Numbered from the stretch's first letter, positions 11,640 through 24,744 are shown. The stretch: 64,000 bases of DNA from Arcuatula senhousia (GCA_963971305.1 OZ020309.1:4767001-4831000), one strand, 5' to 3'. Numbers and translations: made by a program. Notes: a model not told the origin generated them from the letters alone.

Positions 11640-12245
11640 TGGCCCGACCACGTATGTGGATCGGACATATAGTTTTACCCTTGTCCGTTCATCCGTGCGT
11701 ACGTCCGTAACACTTTGGTTAAGTTCTTGGTTAAGGTCCATTGCTCGGATACTAGATGTTGGAGGTCAATGATATTTCACCACCAGATGGGTCTTTGGTA
11801 GGGCTACACCACCCACTTAAAATTAGGTCACTGTGACCTATATTTTATGCATAAACGACTTCGGTTAAGTTCTTGGTTAAGTTCCGCAACTTGGATACTA
11901 GAGGTTGGGGGTCAATGATATTTCACTACTAGATGTGTCTTAGGTAAGGTGACACCACCCACTAGAAATAAGGTCACTGTGACCTATATTTTACGCATGA
12001 ATGGTGTTAGTTAAGTTCTTTCTTAAGGTCCATATCTTGAATACTACATGTAAGGGGTCAATAATATTTCAGTACTCGATGAGTCTTAATAACATGGCAC
12101 CACCCACCAGAAATAAGGTCAAAACGACCTTTATTTTACACATGAACACTTTTGATCAATTTCTTGGTAAAGGTCCATATCGCAGGTAATACACATTTAG
12201 GGTCAATGATATTTCAAGATCGGGAGGGTCCTCCTGTGGCTCATA
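11640..12245 (+). mobile_element. Hairpin-headed element with ~145-bp tandem core
   Basis: The head CCCGACCACGTATGTGGATCGG forms a hairpin and is followed by a GTCCGTTCATCCGT-type tract. Then come about four diverged units of about 145 bp, starting near 11718, 11864, 12007 and 12152, each with GGTCAATGATATTTCA and GGTCACTGTGACCT. Copy B has an empty site near 30425. The architecture resembles the tandem-core non-autonomous elements (Helentron-associated, pearl-like) reported from bivalves; this is inference. Confidence 0.65.
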
Positions 12246-13380
12246 GACACATTTCTAGTGTTGTTTTGTGTTAGGGTGTGTTACAAAATGTAAACAAACT
12301 TTATATCAGCGTAAATAAATTTTGTATCAACGTAAACAAACTTGATATCAAACCTGTTATATTTTTTACACCAGACTACTAAAAAGTTGATATAATGTTT
12401 AAGTTCCGAGCTTTTTGTGGGATAGAACACCCTTTTTTAGATATTACAATTAAACCTTATTTTTTTCTAACCCAGACGGAAGTTGGTCTTTTTGGCTTCT
12501 ATTCGGAATTTTTGTATTGTTGTACCCCAGTATAATCTTCATATTCATAAAGCTTATCCAACTTTAGTTTTTTTCATGAACAGGCTCTAAAATGGAATTT
12601 TGCATTCCACAGTTCCGATTAAACAACTACATTTTTTGATAACATACAAAAACAATGTCATTTTACAAAATTTGTTGATATTGTACAGATCCTTCATACA
12701 TTATGTATAACAACTATTGCAGCCAATGCTTTTATTCTTTTCTTTGATTCTTTTGTATTTTGATGTGATTCTTACAGCCCTATTTGCAGAATACCATTGA
12801 AGGGTTGTGTATAGATTTAGGGTTAAGTTATGACTCGGGTTAGGATCAGGGATGATGTAAGAGGTAAACATTAGATTAAGCTTGATGACGTTTTCGGAGT
12901 GCATGATAAATAAAGGTAAAGTTTATTGTTCCTGTTATATGCATACTTCAAGGAATATATAATGATTAGGTAAGAAATTAAGATAGTTAGGTATGGGTGG
13001 GTATGATTGAGGATAAATGTTGAGAGTTAAAGTAAGGGGTAAGATTAGTTTCTGGTATTAGTTACTGTTATGATCTTATTTCACCCGATGGCGAAAAGGG
13101 CTGCATGAGGTCATGTAAATGCATCAATATAGATTTAAGCAGTTAATATAAACTACTGTAGCAACGCTGACAGTTTTTTGTCAGTACTTTTTGGCTTTGA
13201 TTTAAAGCGACAGTAATAAAAATAGAAGATAATGAGATGTGTAATAAGTGTACATGACAGAAACTACAATATAAACGACAATTTAAAAAATCTACTTTGG
13301 AAAACAGCTACCACCCTTCAATTTGACCTACTTATAGTACCTGTAGTTGATATTTTGGTTAGTAATACCAGAACGAGGTC
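12246..13380. other. Duplication tail and spacer, no gene seen
   Basis: The segment 12250-12700 aligns with 30425-31710 in copy B and includes one arm (about 12566-12596) of the inverted-repeat element at 31190-31583. From 12700 to 13380 I see no match elsewhere in the window and no plausible coding frame. Confidence 0.5.
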
Positions 13381-14261
13381 AAAACAACGAATTTATCAAG
13401 ACATGAGTTAAGGTAACTGTATGGTACATGTATCTTTTACAAATATAGACTTCCTGTTGAATTCTGGAATAGTGATATTTAGAATGATTGCTGGTAAAAG
13501 AGCCCTTTTCTTATGTGATGCTGATCATGATGACAAAATTTCAATCACCTTTATATTTCTATTGAACTTCTTTATCAATCTGTTTATAGACATGTTTCAA
13601 GACAGATTTTATATCCGTTTTTTTATCATTTCCCTCCCATTCTCAAACTTTGCAACGTAAAAGGGAGGTTTGATGCCATTAAACCTGGTTTAACCCATCA
13701 TTTGTTAATGCCTGTTCACAGTCAAGGCCATTGCGATCTTCCATTTTTCCGGAAGGCGTTTTCCTTGTTTGGTCTTTTATCATGGACATTTGAGATTGAT
13801 CCTCCATGTTCGGTAATATGTTTATGACATTTATTTTCAATTTGTTGAGTGCATTGTGTTCAACATACAAAGCACTGTATACACGATAAAAAGATGTGGA
13901 ATAAGTGTACGCGAAGCAACAAATATAAAGAAACGGCAATTTAAAAATCACAATAAAAGCAGACAGGAGTCTTCAAAATGACCAGATGTTGCTGCTCTCC
14001 GTCTTGCATTTAAAAACAAAGACTAAAATCACAATACACAACATTGAAAACCAATTCTAAGATTCTCAACGAATGACCCATTTTTGGATATGGAACATTA
14101 AACAAAAAGATGATAGAGAGGCTAAAGAAAGCTTTGATTAAGATTCCTGGCTTAGGGCAGGCATATATAAGATAAGGCGGGATTAAACTTTTTCCGGGGT
14201 GGCAACCTTCACTATATTGATAATATTCTACAAAGCACAAGAAAACATGTGTCATAAAAAG

Positions 14262-14450
14262 CAGAGGTACCAATGGGGCATCTGGATGTAAAAAGTCCCA
14301 AAAGGCAGATACAAAACCAGCTTTCACAAACAAGGACAGGACGAAAAAAAACAGACAACATATAAAACACGGAATACAAAACCACTGAATATCAATTAAC
14401 AACGCAAACTTCAACTCTAGTCGTAATGAGAGTGAACTGAGGTGTTCAGA
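14262..14450 (-). mobile_element. PLE 3'-UTR fragment
   Basis: Duplicate of the fragment at 606-826; same landmarks on the minus strand. Confidence 0.6.
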
Positions 14451-14689
14451 TCAAAAACAGTTTGGTTATGTTGTGTATTCATATTTAGGTATATTTTTTT
14501 TCATCAGCAGAATTTGAATAAATTCTCTTTTTACTTATCCGAATGATAATTGGCTTGTGTAAGTTATGAAAGCTGTCCCTTTAATTCTTCAATGATGTTC
14601 GCCAAATTTTACTTTCATGGTTTTTTTGTTTCGCAAAATGACATATTTTTGTCGTTAGAGAGATTCTTGCAAACTGATTTCAATTAATG

Positions 14690-14755
14690 TTCGGTTTTTT
14701 TTTTGCTTTTTTTTTTTTGGTTTTTTTTTTTTTTTTGGGTTTTTTTTTTTTAACA
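14690..14755. repeat. T-rich low-complexity tract
   Basis: Long T runs broken by GG/GGG. The tract is absent at this length from copy A (about 945), so it is an expansion in copy B. Confidence 0.8.
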
Positions 14756-15554
14756 AAGTATTCCTTGCTAAGGGGATACAGACCACCAAAGGGGAAAAAC
14801 TCATAAATAATCGGTCCATATGAAAGGGTTTTACCTGCATATCAGGAAAAATGAAAATATATGTCATTTCTGTGCAAAAGGCCTTGCGGTTGATGTATGG
14901 GAAACTTATCGCCGATTTGGTGACAGATTTGCAGAAGATAGATGGGATGTTCTAAAGGCCCAAAAAGACTGTCCATTTGGCGACTATTTTCGTTTACCTA
15001 ATTAAAATGCTAATAATATATAGGTAACTGTGTGCTCCTTGATACGTATGCCAGTGAGGAGCAATGGCGATTTCAAGAACAAAGAATCATAAGCTTCGTA
15101 GGGACTTTTCATCCTTGCATATCAATGTTAATTAATTCAAAAGCATTCTTCCAACTCTTAATTAATTATTTTATTTAACAGAAAGTTTTTATATGTTTTC
15201 AGTATATCCTGAATGATCTATTTAGTATTATTATTAATGATCAGTTCATGTTGTTTGTCCGTCTGGGAAAAAGTTTGTCCCTTCGGTACGTGAAAATAAA
15301 GTAATACAGTTAAACGTTATTGAAGAGAACGTGATCATCAATTTTACATAAAAGATGAAAACAAGGAGAGAGAAAACGACAGCAGACGGTCTTATTACTT
15401 TATGATATTTTTTTTCTTTTCTTAGTAATCTTTCCCACAAAGTTGTTTTTTAGACTTCATGATAGCAATATTTTGTCATGTGTTTTTACAAAACATTAAA
15501 ACATACGTTCGCCTATTCGGTTAGGTACCGGTATATAATTTATAGTCTTCACAA

Positions 15555-15900
15555 TTTGTTGGACACCATAATCGACACCAGAAAACGATAGCCATTACTA
15601 GCAGACAAAATCTGACGTAAGATACCAACAGACATTACTATCAGACAAAAATCGACACCAGAAGCCGACAGAAACTACCATAAGACGATAACCGACACCA
15701 GCAAAGGACAGCCATTAATCATGTTATTGTTAGATGACATTTGAAACGATTAGCCGGATGCCACTATAAGCAGATGAAAACCGGAACCAGAATCAAACAT
15801 CCGTATCTATCAGACGATCAAAACATAATTTGCAGCGTACATCGGTTTGACAAAATCCAGTTTGTCGAAAACCGACACCAAAAGCCAATTATCAGACGAT
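15555..15900 (+). repeat. GPCR-flank minisatellite (copy B)
   Basis: Units with ATCGACACCAGAA and CAGACATTACTATCAGAC recur about every 40-50 bases, ending about 150 bases before the GPCR B start codon. Confidence 0.6.
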
Positions 15901-16058
15901 CAAAACTGGATTTTCAGCCGACTTTTGTTAACGAAATACAGCTAAATAATACCAGAATATAATCTTTGCTGTTACTTCAACCTGTAGTTGATTGATTAAC
16001 GATAGAAGCTATAGGAAGTCCAAAAAACCAAAATTAATAGGCTATAGGTACTGAAAAA

Positions 16059-17141
16059 ATGGAAGAATACAGAAAGCAACTTGAGGAAATGTTTAGATTA
16101 CAAATGGTATTCCAGATAGAGAAATTAGTCACTTTAGAGTCTCTGTATCCTTTAGAACAGTTACGAACAGCACAAATCTATACCGGATTAATCCTTTCAA
16201 TGATCTGCATAGTTTCTATTGTACTTTTTGTTGTTTTACGGTTCAAAGAAGAAAGAAAAATAGCATCAGATGAAAAATTCATCTTTGCCATTTTCTGTTT
16301 AGATGTCGTACATTCGTTGCTTTTAATTGTTTGTATTATCAAACTGTTTTTATTAGAAGATGCTCGTGAATTTATGGAATGCCCATCACTTATTTTGCAC
16401 GAGATCTATGTTCGTGTTCAATTGTTACTTCAAGACCTAAGAATTTACTGCATAACGATGATATCTCTGAAGCGATTCATAATCGTCATGTTTCCACTGC
16501 GGGTTAACTCATTGCTACAAAAGCGTATCTGGGTTCCATTACTCGGCTTTCTAGTGCTTTCATCGTGCACAGCACTTGGACTTAATGTTTATTTTCAAAC
16601 CTTTGATCGGTTCCTGATTAAATCGAATGTTGGAAACGTAGGAGTTGTTGAGGCCTGTGTAAATGTTTTGAATTTGACCAAAAGCAATACTTTAATTTTT
16701 TCGATTTTCGTTGGATACCTGAGACAAATCGTTTCGGCTGTCGTTTTACTTTGCATAATAATTATGGATATTATTCTCTCTGTTAAATACTACAAGAAGA
16801 TGAAATGGCGGAAGAGAAATGCGACAACAACGAGATCAGCACAACAAGAACGAGATTTTGTTTTCCTGCGTTCTGTTCTGGCAATAGCCATAATTTTTGT
16901 AATCATCACAATACCAAATTTTGCATTTGGCTTAAAAATTGGCATATTTACCAACACAGATGATAAAAACCAATACAATTCTAGACATTCTAGAGGAATA
17001 GAAATACAAATAGCTGTTCTCGTAAGCTATTTCTCAAGCTTTTTATTCGTTCCCTTGCTGCTTATTTATAATATAGTTCATGTACAATCCTTTCGTGGAG
17101 CAGCGAAACGGTTGTGTCTGTGTGGCGGATCAGAAAACTAG
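16059..17141 (+). CDS. Rhodopsin-like GPCR (360 aa), intact
   Basis: A single-exon receptor, predicted in the plasma membrane. A 40-residue N-terminus without a signal peptide is followed by TM1 (41-62), TM2 (73-98), TM3 (113-143), TM4 (157-178), TM5 (212-243), TM6 (270-296) and TM7 (317-340). Cys108 before TM3 and Cys200 in loop 2 fit the conserved class-A disulfide. An N-glycosylation sequon NLT is at 205-207. Motifs diverge from class A: the DRY position reads LKRF (137-140), the TM6 proline sits in ITIPN, and TM7 ends LLLIYNI instead of NPxxY. The third loop is basic (KWRKRNATTTR), and C353/C355 could be palmitoylated. The ATG (AAAAATGG context) was chosen because it aligns with copies A and C. 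The receptor is an orphan, perhaps a lineage-expanded chemosensory or peptide receptor; this is not provable here. Confidence 0.9.
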   Translation: MEEYRKQLEEMFRLQMVFQIEKLVTLESLYPLEQLRTAQIYTGLILSMICIVSIVLFVVLRFKEERKIASDEKFIFAIFCLDVVHSLLLIVCIIKLFLLEDAREFMECPSLILHEIYVRVQLLLQDLRIYCITMISLKRFIIVMFPLRVNSLLQKRIWVPLLGFLVLSSCTALGLNVYFQTFDRFLIKSNVGNVGVVEACVNVLNLTKSNTLIFSIFVGYLRQIVSAVVLLCIIIMDIILSVKYYKKMKWRKRNATTTRSAQQERDFVFLRSVLAIAIIFVIITIPNFAFGLKIGIFTNTDDKNQYNSRHSRGIEIQIAVLVSYFSSFLFVPLLLIYNIVHVQSFRGAAKRLCLCGGSEN

Positions 17142-18016
17142 TGCATTATTAGATTTTGTTGGGATGAAATAAAAGCCTTACAATGAAACATGAGAATTGG
17201 ATATGTGATCATTAAGTATCTATAAATCTTTTGTTTGTTGACTATGACTACATTGACAGGCAAGGAAGATTTTCTTATACAACAAATGCAGATGTCTAAC
17301 GTTAGATACCAGATCTGAAATAGTAAGAAAATCTGTAGATTTTTTCACGGATGAAACGAATGATTACAGTTATACAGATGGTGGACAAAGCCACGGAAGG
17401 AATTCCGTCGGACCGGTCAACATCTACTGTTTCTGTGATTTTCGAGGAAAAAAGACCTAGTCTTCTATGACTTTCCATTTCGATTTCAAAATGCCAGCAG
17501 CTACAAGTTTATGGGAAAGGTTGGAAAAGAAGTATTTGCATTTTTCGACTGTTTCAAACATTTCACCATTCAATTGACGATTTGTTTCATTGTTATGCTT
17601 CAAATATTATAGATTTAATTCAGTCATCGTTCCGTTCCACAAACTTGAATGAAAAAAAAATACATTGGACTTACTTTGTACAACATCTATTGGAAGATCC
17701 AATCGAGTCATTTTACCAGACCTTGAATACTTCCTTTGGGATTGTTTTAATCTGTGACATCAATTTTTATTCTTACTTTAAATTGATTTTTTTTCAAATA
17801 TCTATAAGTTAAATGGTCAAACTTATTACATGTTTCATCCAGAGATGGTTACTTTTTACGTAAAATTGTTATATGCTACATTTTGTACGTATTTCTTTTT
17901 TTTCTATGGCAACAAACTATTATTTTCTTTCTTTTACTTACCTCTTATTTCGTTTTTCTTATGAATATGATCAATTAAAATTATTAATATTGACATAGTT
18001 GATTCAATGTATTTTT
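17142..18016 (+). other. 3' flank of GPCR B
   Basis: Conserved with 3814-4515 and 4972-5090. Short frames (for example 17582-17812) are not conserved in copy A, so no gene is called. Confidence 0.5.
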
Positions 18017-19471
18017 AGCTCACCTGACCCGAAGGGTCATGTGAGCTATTGGCGTCACTTGGCGTCCGTCGTCCGTCCGTCGTCCGTCGTCCGTCCGTAA
18101 ACTTTTTCAAACGTTAACTCCTCTGACACCATAAGTCCAATCACAACCAAACTTAGTATGGTTGTTCATTAGCATTCGGTGCTAAGAACTTATGTGGGGA
18201 TTTTTGATTCGTCGTAAAACATGGCCGCCATGGCTAAAAATAGAACATAGGGGTAGAATGTAGTTTTTTGCAAATAACTCAAAAACGGCTACAGATATCG
18301 GAATTCTGGCTGGATTTAAGTGATCAGCACCTCAAGATCTACCTACCCTGAAATTTTGAAGAAAATCCAACAACCCATGTAGGAGTTATTGCCCTTTTTG
18401 TGGATTTTTTGCAAATTTTGCACCTGTTTAGCTCAATATCTTGAAAACTATACTAGATATTTTAGAAATTTATATTGCATATTGTTAAGCACATCAAGAT
18501 CTACAAAATATGTAAAGGGTCAACGTTGTAGGACCATTCCTTTTAGGAGTTATTGCCCTTAGAACGTCAGAATTTAGCATTTTAACAGCATTTCCTCAGT
18601 ACATTGAAAACGTTAACTCCTCTGACACTTTAAATTCAAATGGAACCAAACTTGGTATAGTTGTTTATTAGCATTAGGTGTATAGAACTAATGTGGGGAT
18701 TTTTGATTGGTCGTAAAACATGGCCGCTGTGGCTAAAAATAGAACATAGAGGTAAATGGCAGTTTTTTGCAAATAACTCTAAAACGGTGACAGATTTCAA
18801 AATTTTGATTGGGAACAAAAGTGATCAGCACCTAAAGATCTACCAGCTCTGAAATGTTTAAGAAATCCAACAACCCATGTAGGAGTTATTGCCCTTTTTG
18901 TGGATTGTTTGCAAATTTCGCACCTGTTTAGCTCAATATCTTGAAAACTATACAAGATATTTGAGAAATTTAAATTGCATATTGTTAAGCGCATCAAGAT
19001 TTACAAAATATGTAACAGGGTCAACGTTGTAGGACCTTTCCTTTGAGGAGTTATTGCCCTTGGAACTTCAAAATTGAGCATTTTAACTGCATTTCCTCAT
19101 TATATTGAAAATGTTAACTCCTCTGACACTTTAAGTCCAATCAGAACCAAACTTGGTATTATTGTTTATTATTATTAGGTGTATAAAACTGTTGTGGGGA
19201 TTTTTGATTGGTTGTAAAACATTGTCACTGTGGCTAAGAATAGAACACTAGGTTAATCTGCATTTTTTTGCAAACAACTCAAAAAGGGTGACAGATTTTT
19301 AGATTTTGATTGAGAACAAAAGTGATCAGCACCTTAATATCCACCATATTGTCAGATGACCCCCTTATTAATCTTATGACCCTTTCAACGTCAAATAGAT
19401 TTTGCCTAATAACCTTTACTTCAGGCACATATGTCAGGTGAGCGATTCAGGCTCCTGGGAGCCTCTTGTTT
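18017..19471 (+). mobile_element. Hairpin-headed element with ~500-bp tandem core
   Basis: It starts with the hairpin AGCTCACCTGACCC/GGGTCATGTGAGCT, then GTCCGTCCGTCGTCC runs. Nearly three copies follow of a ~500-bp unit starting near 18110, 18607 and 19108 (GTTAACTCCTCTGACAC ... AGGAGTTATTGCCCTT). The end has TCAGGTGAGC, complementary to the start, and a hairpin AGGCTCCTGGGAGCCT. Copy A lacks it (about 5090), and the flanks are T on both sides. A 3' hairpin and T/T insertion point to a Helitron/Helentron-derived non-autonomous element. Frames inside it are not genes. Confidence 0.7.
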
Positions 19472-19799
19472 TATAATATTGTGAGTTTCCTCTTTTTATC
19501 TGTATGTTATGCATGGTTACTGACTTTTGTTTTGGTCTTTTTTGACTGGCGATATTTGAATGGCACATTTGTTTCGTCCTAACCCATCCACAACATATTA
19601 CAAAAAACACATATTGTACATGACGGACTGAATGACACGTAAAATAAATTATTAACATGTATTATATACAATTTTGTTGCATCCTGTTCATTCCGAACAC
19701 GGGTCTGTTTCGCAGCTACTTCCTGTTTACTTGATTTCCAAAAGGCACCGAATTCCGTTTTATTTGTCTTTTTTACCGGAATTGAATTGACACACTGAA

Positions 19800-20040
19800 A
19801 TTGATATTGGCAGCGCAACGATGTGCTACAGCATGAAGGAATTGCTTACGCTTCCGGAGCACCTAAGTTCAATCTCATAGCGACTAGAGTTCGCGTTGTA
19901 AATTGATATTTAGTGGGTTTTGTGTTTCTGTGTTTTATATGTTTTCTCTTTGTTTTGGGTTTCTTTTCGTCCTGTCCTTGTTTGTGTTTGCTGGTTTTGT
20001 CTCTTAATTTTGGATTTTGACATTAGGATGTCCCATTGTA
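19800..20040 (+). mobile_element. PLE 3'-UTR fragment
   Basis: Duplicate of 5376-5620. Confidence 0.6.
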
Positions 20041-20044
20041 AAAG

Positions 20045-21662
20045 AAATCACCACGGTACTATGAACGACCATGCAATTTCTTTATCAGCATCAAGATTTA
20101 TTTTCGCGGGGAAAATTAAAAGGCTGATAGTGTTCAACTAATAGACTTATGGTAATTTTTTAAGTTTCTTGCTTTTTTTAAATTCGTAGTTAGGTCACAT
20201 TATGTAGATATTGGTCTGTCAACTGGTATAATGAATTAATGACATGCAAGAAAAACAATATATTTTCCCGCCTTGTTCGCATGAACATGTGATTCGAGAT
20301 ACGTAGTTTGTTTGCTTCTTATACATTGACTGTAAATCAATTTAAGTTAACTCTGAGAAGTCAGAGTCATTATAAGAATGTTCAAGTCGTCCAGGTAGTC
20401 AAGTATATAAACCGAACTTTGATCTGTGACGATTATATTGATTTGGAAATCAAAAGATGCATTAATGATCGTTGATTAACTAAAGATGTTTTGCGTTGTC
20501 AAAAGATCATATGTGATTTGTAAATTCTACCCCACTTTTTTAATGAAACAAGATCTTTTAATAACATTTCAATTCATTCTCGGAACGATTGAGGATTTGT
20601 CGGAGAGCGCTCTAGCAACAAATAACTGGGAAATCTTGATATGTAACCTGTGTCGCGCTTATTTATTCTACATTTTATTTTTTTTCCATTTCTATCCATA
20701 TGTAACTCATATACGGTAAAAGTTGTGTTAAAAGATTCTTGCAAGCCTTATTGGCATTTATTTGTAGTACCTCATCTTTTGCCACGAGTATGAATGTCAA
20801 AAAAGAATAGACTTTGTCTCGAATCTTAATATTGAATGAAGTCTTAAGAACGATAAGTAAGAAGACTTGTAACTGCTACAAGTTCAGTTGTATAAGTAAT
20901 AACTAGTATGCTATTTTAGGACAAAAGATAGCTTGTACTTGTACAAGGGCACAAATTTCTACAAAAAAAACATGTTTGAATTCTAGAGAGCAAGCTTAAG
21001 ATATTTATATTAATATTTAAGGAAGGACCAGAATATTTTTTTCTTTCTATGAAGCAATAACATTCTAAAATGTGTCAAACATTGTGTAACCTGTTCAAAA
21101 ACCTCATCCATTGAAAAAAAAAATTTTATCTATAGCATGTTTTAAGCATGCAGATTGATCTTGATCTAAATTAATCAATTAGAACATGTTTTATTGATAT
21201 GATTTGTTGTAAGTTGTAACTATTTTTAGGAGACAGATTTATATAAGCTCTCTAAGCTTGTTTTTGAACCCTATTGCTTAAGATGTCATGATTTAATGTG
21301 CGTATGTTATCTTTAAATTATTTTAATTAGATATTCATTTGGTACATCAATTCAATATTTTCAGGACAATTACATGTCAAAATTCCAACAAGGCAATTGG
21401 AATGGGTAAGCCATTGAATGTAATTTTATTATGAACAGCAACAACATAACGCAACTGTATCTTTCAACAATTTTTGAGGTTATGTATTCAAAAGAAATTG
21501 TTTTCGGACAAACAGGCAAAAAGGCGGACCGGCAAAGTAAAATTTTTAAAAAGGCGTCCACACCTTTGATCGTGAAACTTTATCAAGGAAACACTTAATA
21601 ATGGTGTAATTTAAAGTTACACACATATTTAAGCCAAAAAATAATTGTCTAAGAGGGTAATA
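20045..21662. other. Non-coding duplicated sequence
   Basis: Aligns with 6030-6600 and 7490-8710 of copy A, which carries a PLE fragment in between. No conserved frame. Confidence 0.5.
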
Positions 21663-22886
21663 TTAACTCTTTACCGTTCCTATGACCCGAATTCGGGTCA
21701 TAAGCGTTTTTTTCAGGGGTCGCATAACTTTGAAGTCATATGCAACTATCAAAACCTGGTTGAAATATTAAATAAGTGTTATATATGACAATAAAGCTGA
21801 TTTATTTTAGTTTACAAAAAATATATATTTTATTTTGTAAATATATAATAATCAATGATTTATTTTATAAAAACTAAAGTATGTAGACCGTAAAAAAAAT
21901 GACGTAATTGTTTTCATCTTTAAAAAATCGGTGTCCGAGACAAAATCATCAGCGGTATGATTATTTCGTCATCTAGAGAAAAAAGAAATTTATGTCTAAA
22001 AAGGTAGCAAAATTCTCTAACTGAATGTGGTGGAATTTTATATTTTAACCGATCTCATTAAAAACTGTAAACAATTGTCGTTAACTTTCGATTTCAATCG
22101 CGGAATTAAATCGCGTTTTTTTCTATTGTTTTTACTTGACGACGAATAACTTTTTTCTAGAATTGAAATAGGAAAAAGTAAATCGAACAAAATTTTGAGG
22201 AGAAAATTAGCTTGCATTTGATATAAACTGCATAATTTTAGCTTATGTAATAAACTTCCAGCGATCGTTTAAAGTTGGCGATATTTCGAGTCAAAGTCAA
22301 TATTTAGGACGTTGCGGTAGCGTTGTCTAAAATGTGGACGTGAAAAACAAAACGTGGAAAAATGGACATCGCGTTTTCAGCCTCTGGTGCCGTTTTGTGA
22401 CTGTTAAAGCATAACGAATATATTGTATTTTACCCCTTTTATTAGAATTACGAATTTCAGTTTAATAACTCTTGAAATGATTTTTTTTTCTATTTTTAAT
22501 TTTAATGTCTTATGCAAAATAACAAATTTCTTCTATATTTATTGTTTGCTTTTCCTATCTATTCCTGGCTATTTTGCTCTGAAGGAAAGGAAATTTAAAC
22601 TCCTAAAATAAATAAAATATGAATCTAATCAGTTACACGCGTGGCTGTCCTTGTGCTATTAACATGATTAATTCGAACATATATATTTTTTATCATTTTG
22701 CGTTCTCGCAGGGTTTTACCGCTATCGTTTACCGCTATTGTTAACCACTGGAAATCTGAAGACAGTCCGAAAGATAACGGTGTAAAATTTTTTACAAAAA
22801 AAAGGATAATGCATAGAAGAAGTTTGTAGACAACAGGTTAGAATTAGACTGTTGTCTACCATTTCCCCCTTTTGTCCTTTTTATAG

Positions 22887-23059
22887 GATTTGGACATGTA
22901 AAACTTTCTCAAGTCACTGTGGAAACAATAGCTGGTATTATAATTGTTCTGCTTCTTCTTCCAATTTGCTTTGTCTTTTGGGAAGGGGATATAGTCAGAG
23001 TAAATTATCAAAGATCACTATGTACATGGTTTAGGTTTGAACTTTTTTTCAAGGTTTAA
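22887..23059 (+). other. Possible orphan exon encoding a membrane helix
   Basis: A pyrimidine-rich tract ending TTTTTATAG precedes a 56-codon open stretch to TAA (23057-23059). It encodes about 11 polar residues, then a strongly hydrophobic run (TIAGIIIVLLLLPICFVFW), then a basic tail. It looks like a last exon with a transmembrane segment, but no partner exons were found and chance is a real alternative. Confidence 0.2.
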
Positions 23060-23859
23060 TTAACATTTTATTATCTGTTTGACCAGAGGTTTCTGAAAAG
23101 TTCAATTCACAAAATTGTGACGGCCGAAGCGGGGGACGAAAATCATAACTATTGATAACAAATGTAAAATTAAATACAATGTTATACATGTAGGTATACA
23201 TAATTTACAATCCAATTGGGTCACAGATATAAAAATATACTATAATAGTGATGGTTGACATATATCTTATTTGGATTTACTTCAAGTCTGAATTTTATGA
23301 AATAGTTTATACTTTCACAATATGGAATAGACTCAATAACTGCGGAGAGAAGAGGTTCAAACAAAAAGTTGAAGACCGACAGTACTTTTATTATACATTG
23401 ATTTGAAGGCTTATAGCCCAAAATGATTCGTTCAAATCTTTTTTAAAAATTGTTATTTAAACGTAGAAAAGAAAAGTACGTTAGGGACAAAGGTCTATTT
23501 GTGCTTTAATTTGCTTCTCAAAGTTGTGTCAAAATTTAATAAAAATTAAACTTTGTACACTCTTATACAATATGAGATAAAATTGACAATAAAAAAGAAA
23601 AAAGTTTTAACATACGCATGAATATGAGTGGCAGCGTTGTTTGAAAAAAAATACTATTCAGAGGGATTTCTAACCCTGTGTTAAATCATTGAATAAGATA
23701 AGAATATCTGGAGAATCTATACACGTACAGTTTTGTGTTGTTAATGTATCTATCCCAAAAGTATTAACTTGTTCTTGTTCTAGTACCTAATAATTAAAAA
23801 TGGGGAATAACAGTCAAAGCAGCAGGGGGGTATGCTACATGATACTAGTAGCATGCATG

Positions 23860-24440
23860 CACATAGTATTTTTATGCCCCATCTACGAAAGAAGAGGGGT
23901 ATATAGTGTTCGGGTCCGTTCATCCGTCATTAATCCCAATATTTCCAAATTCCCATTTACTAACAAATGCAACATAAATCATATTGGTATGGTAGGTGCA
24001 CCTAGCCATGTTTATCACAATGCATGCCTCACCTGTATTTTCCGCATGAATGACCACTTACAGAAGAATGGTTAAAGTCTATTTCCACTAACTGACAAAT
24101 GCCACATCAATCATATTGGTATGGTAGGTGCACCTAGTGATGCTAAGCACAATGAATGCTTCAGATGCTGGATGTGACTTATATTTTCCGCATGAATGAC
24201 CACTTAGAGAAGTAGGGATAAAGTCTATTCCCACTTACTGACATGTGCCACATCAACTATATTGGTATGGTAGGTGCACCTACTAATGCTTAGCATAATG
24301 TATGCTTTAGAAGCTGACTCTGACCTATATTTTCCGCATGAATGACCTCCTAAAAAGAATGGTTCAAGTCAATTTCGTCTTACTGATAAGTGCCATAGAA
24401 ACCATTTTGTTATAATAGGCATTATGTCTTTTGGACATAT
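23860..24440 (+). mobile_element. Hairpin-headed element with ~140-bp tandem core
   Basis: The head TGCCCCATCT...AGAGGGGTATA folds, then GGTCCGTTCATCCGTC. About four units of about 140 bp follow, each with CATATTGGTATGGTAGGTGCACC and TATTTTCCGCATGAATGACC. Same plan as 11640-12245 and 18017-19471 but with unrelated core units. Nested in the 5.0-kb TTAA element. Confidence 0.65.
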
Positions 24441-24744
24441 TCTTATTTCAGGTGTATTGGCCATTTTACTGCCAAATTCTGCAAACCAAAGTTATGTAAT
24501 ATCACATATAGGGCAAATAGTCATGCATAAACAAATTATGAATTTATTTAAAAAATAAAAGGATTGTTCGGGTGTCATTCACTCATGATCGACTGCAAAT
24601 ACGTTTTTTGTTAACACATCAGACAGACAGTATTGTTTTAACGCTCTGTTTCTGTCACACCTGACAAGAAGCACAGTAATGTCAATAAAACAGTTAATGA
24701 AATTATTAGTCTGAATATGCAATGTTAACTTTACCTTTTTATGT

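Larger units (their letters stand above)
1..12700 (+). repeat. Segmental duplication, copy A
   Basis: This block aligns collinearly by eye with about 13380-31710. Matching anchors include 30-540 with 13395-14170, 606-826 with 14262-14450, 910-1290 with 14560-15150, the GPCR (2740-3813 with 16059-17141), 4970-5740 with 17860-20040, 7490-8720 with 20520-21660, 9510-9680 with 28450-28600, 10500-10800 with 29370-29640, 11480-11640 with 30260-30430, and 12250-12700 with 30425-31710. The copies differ by substitutions and many insertions, so the duplication is not recent. The left end lies outside or at the window edge. Confidence 0.85.

Noticed and set aside
18017..19471. CRISPR-like or gene-like regular repeats of ~500 bp
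   Set aside because: Long diverged tandem units with no spacers in a eukaryotic mobile element; not a CRISPR array.
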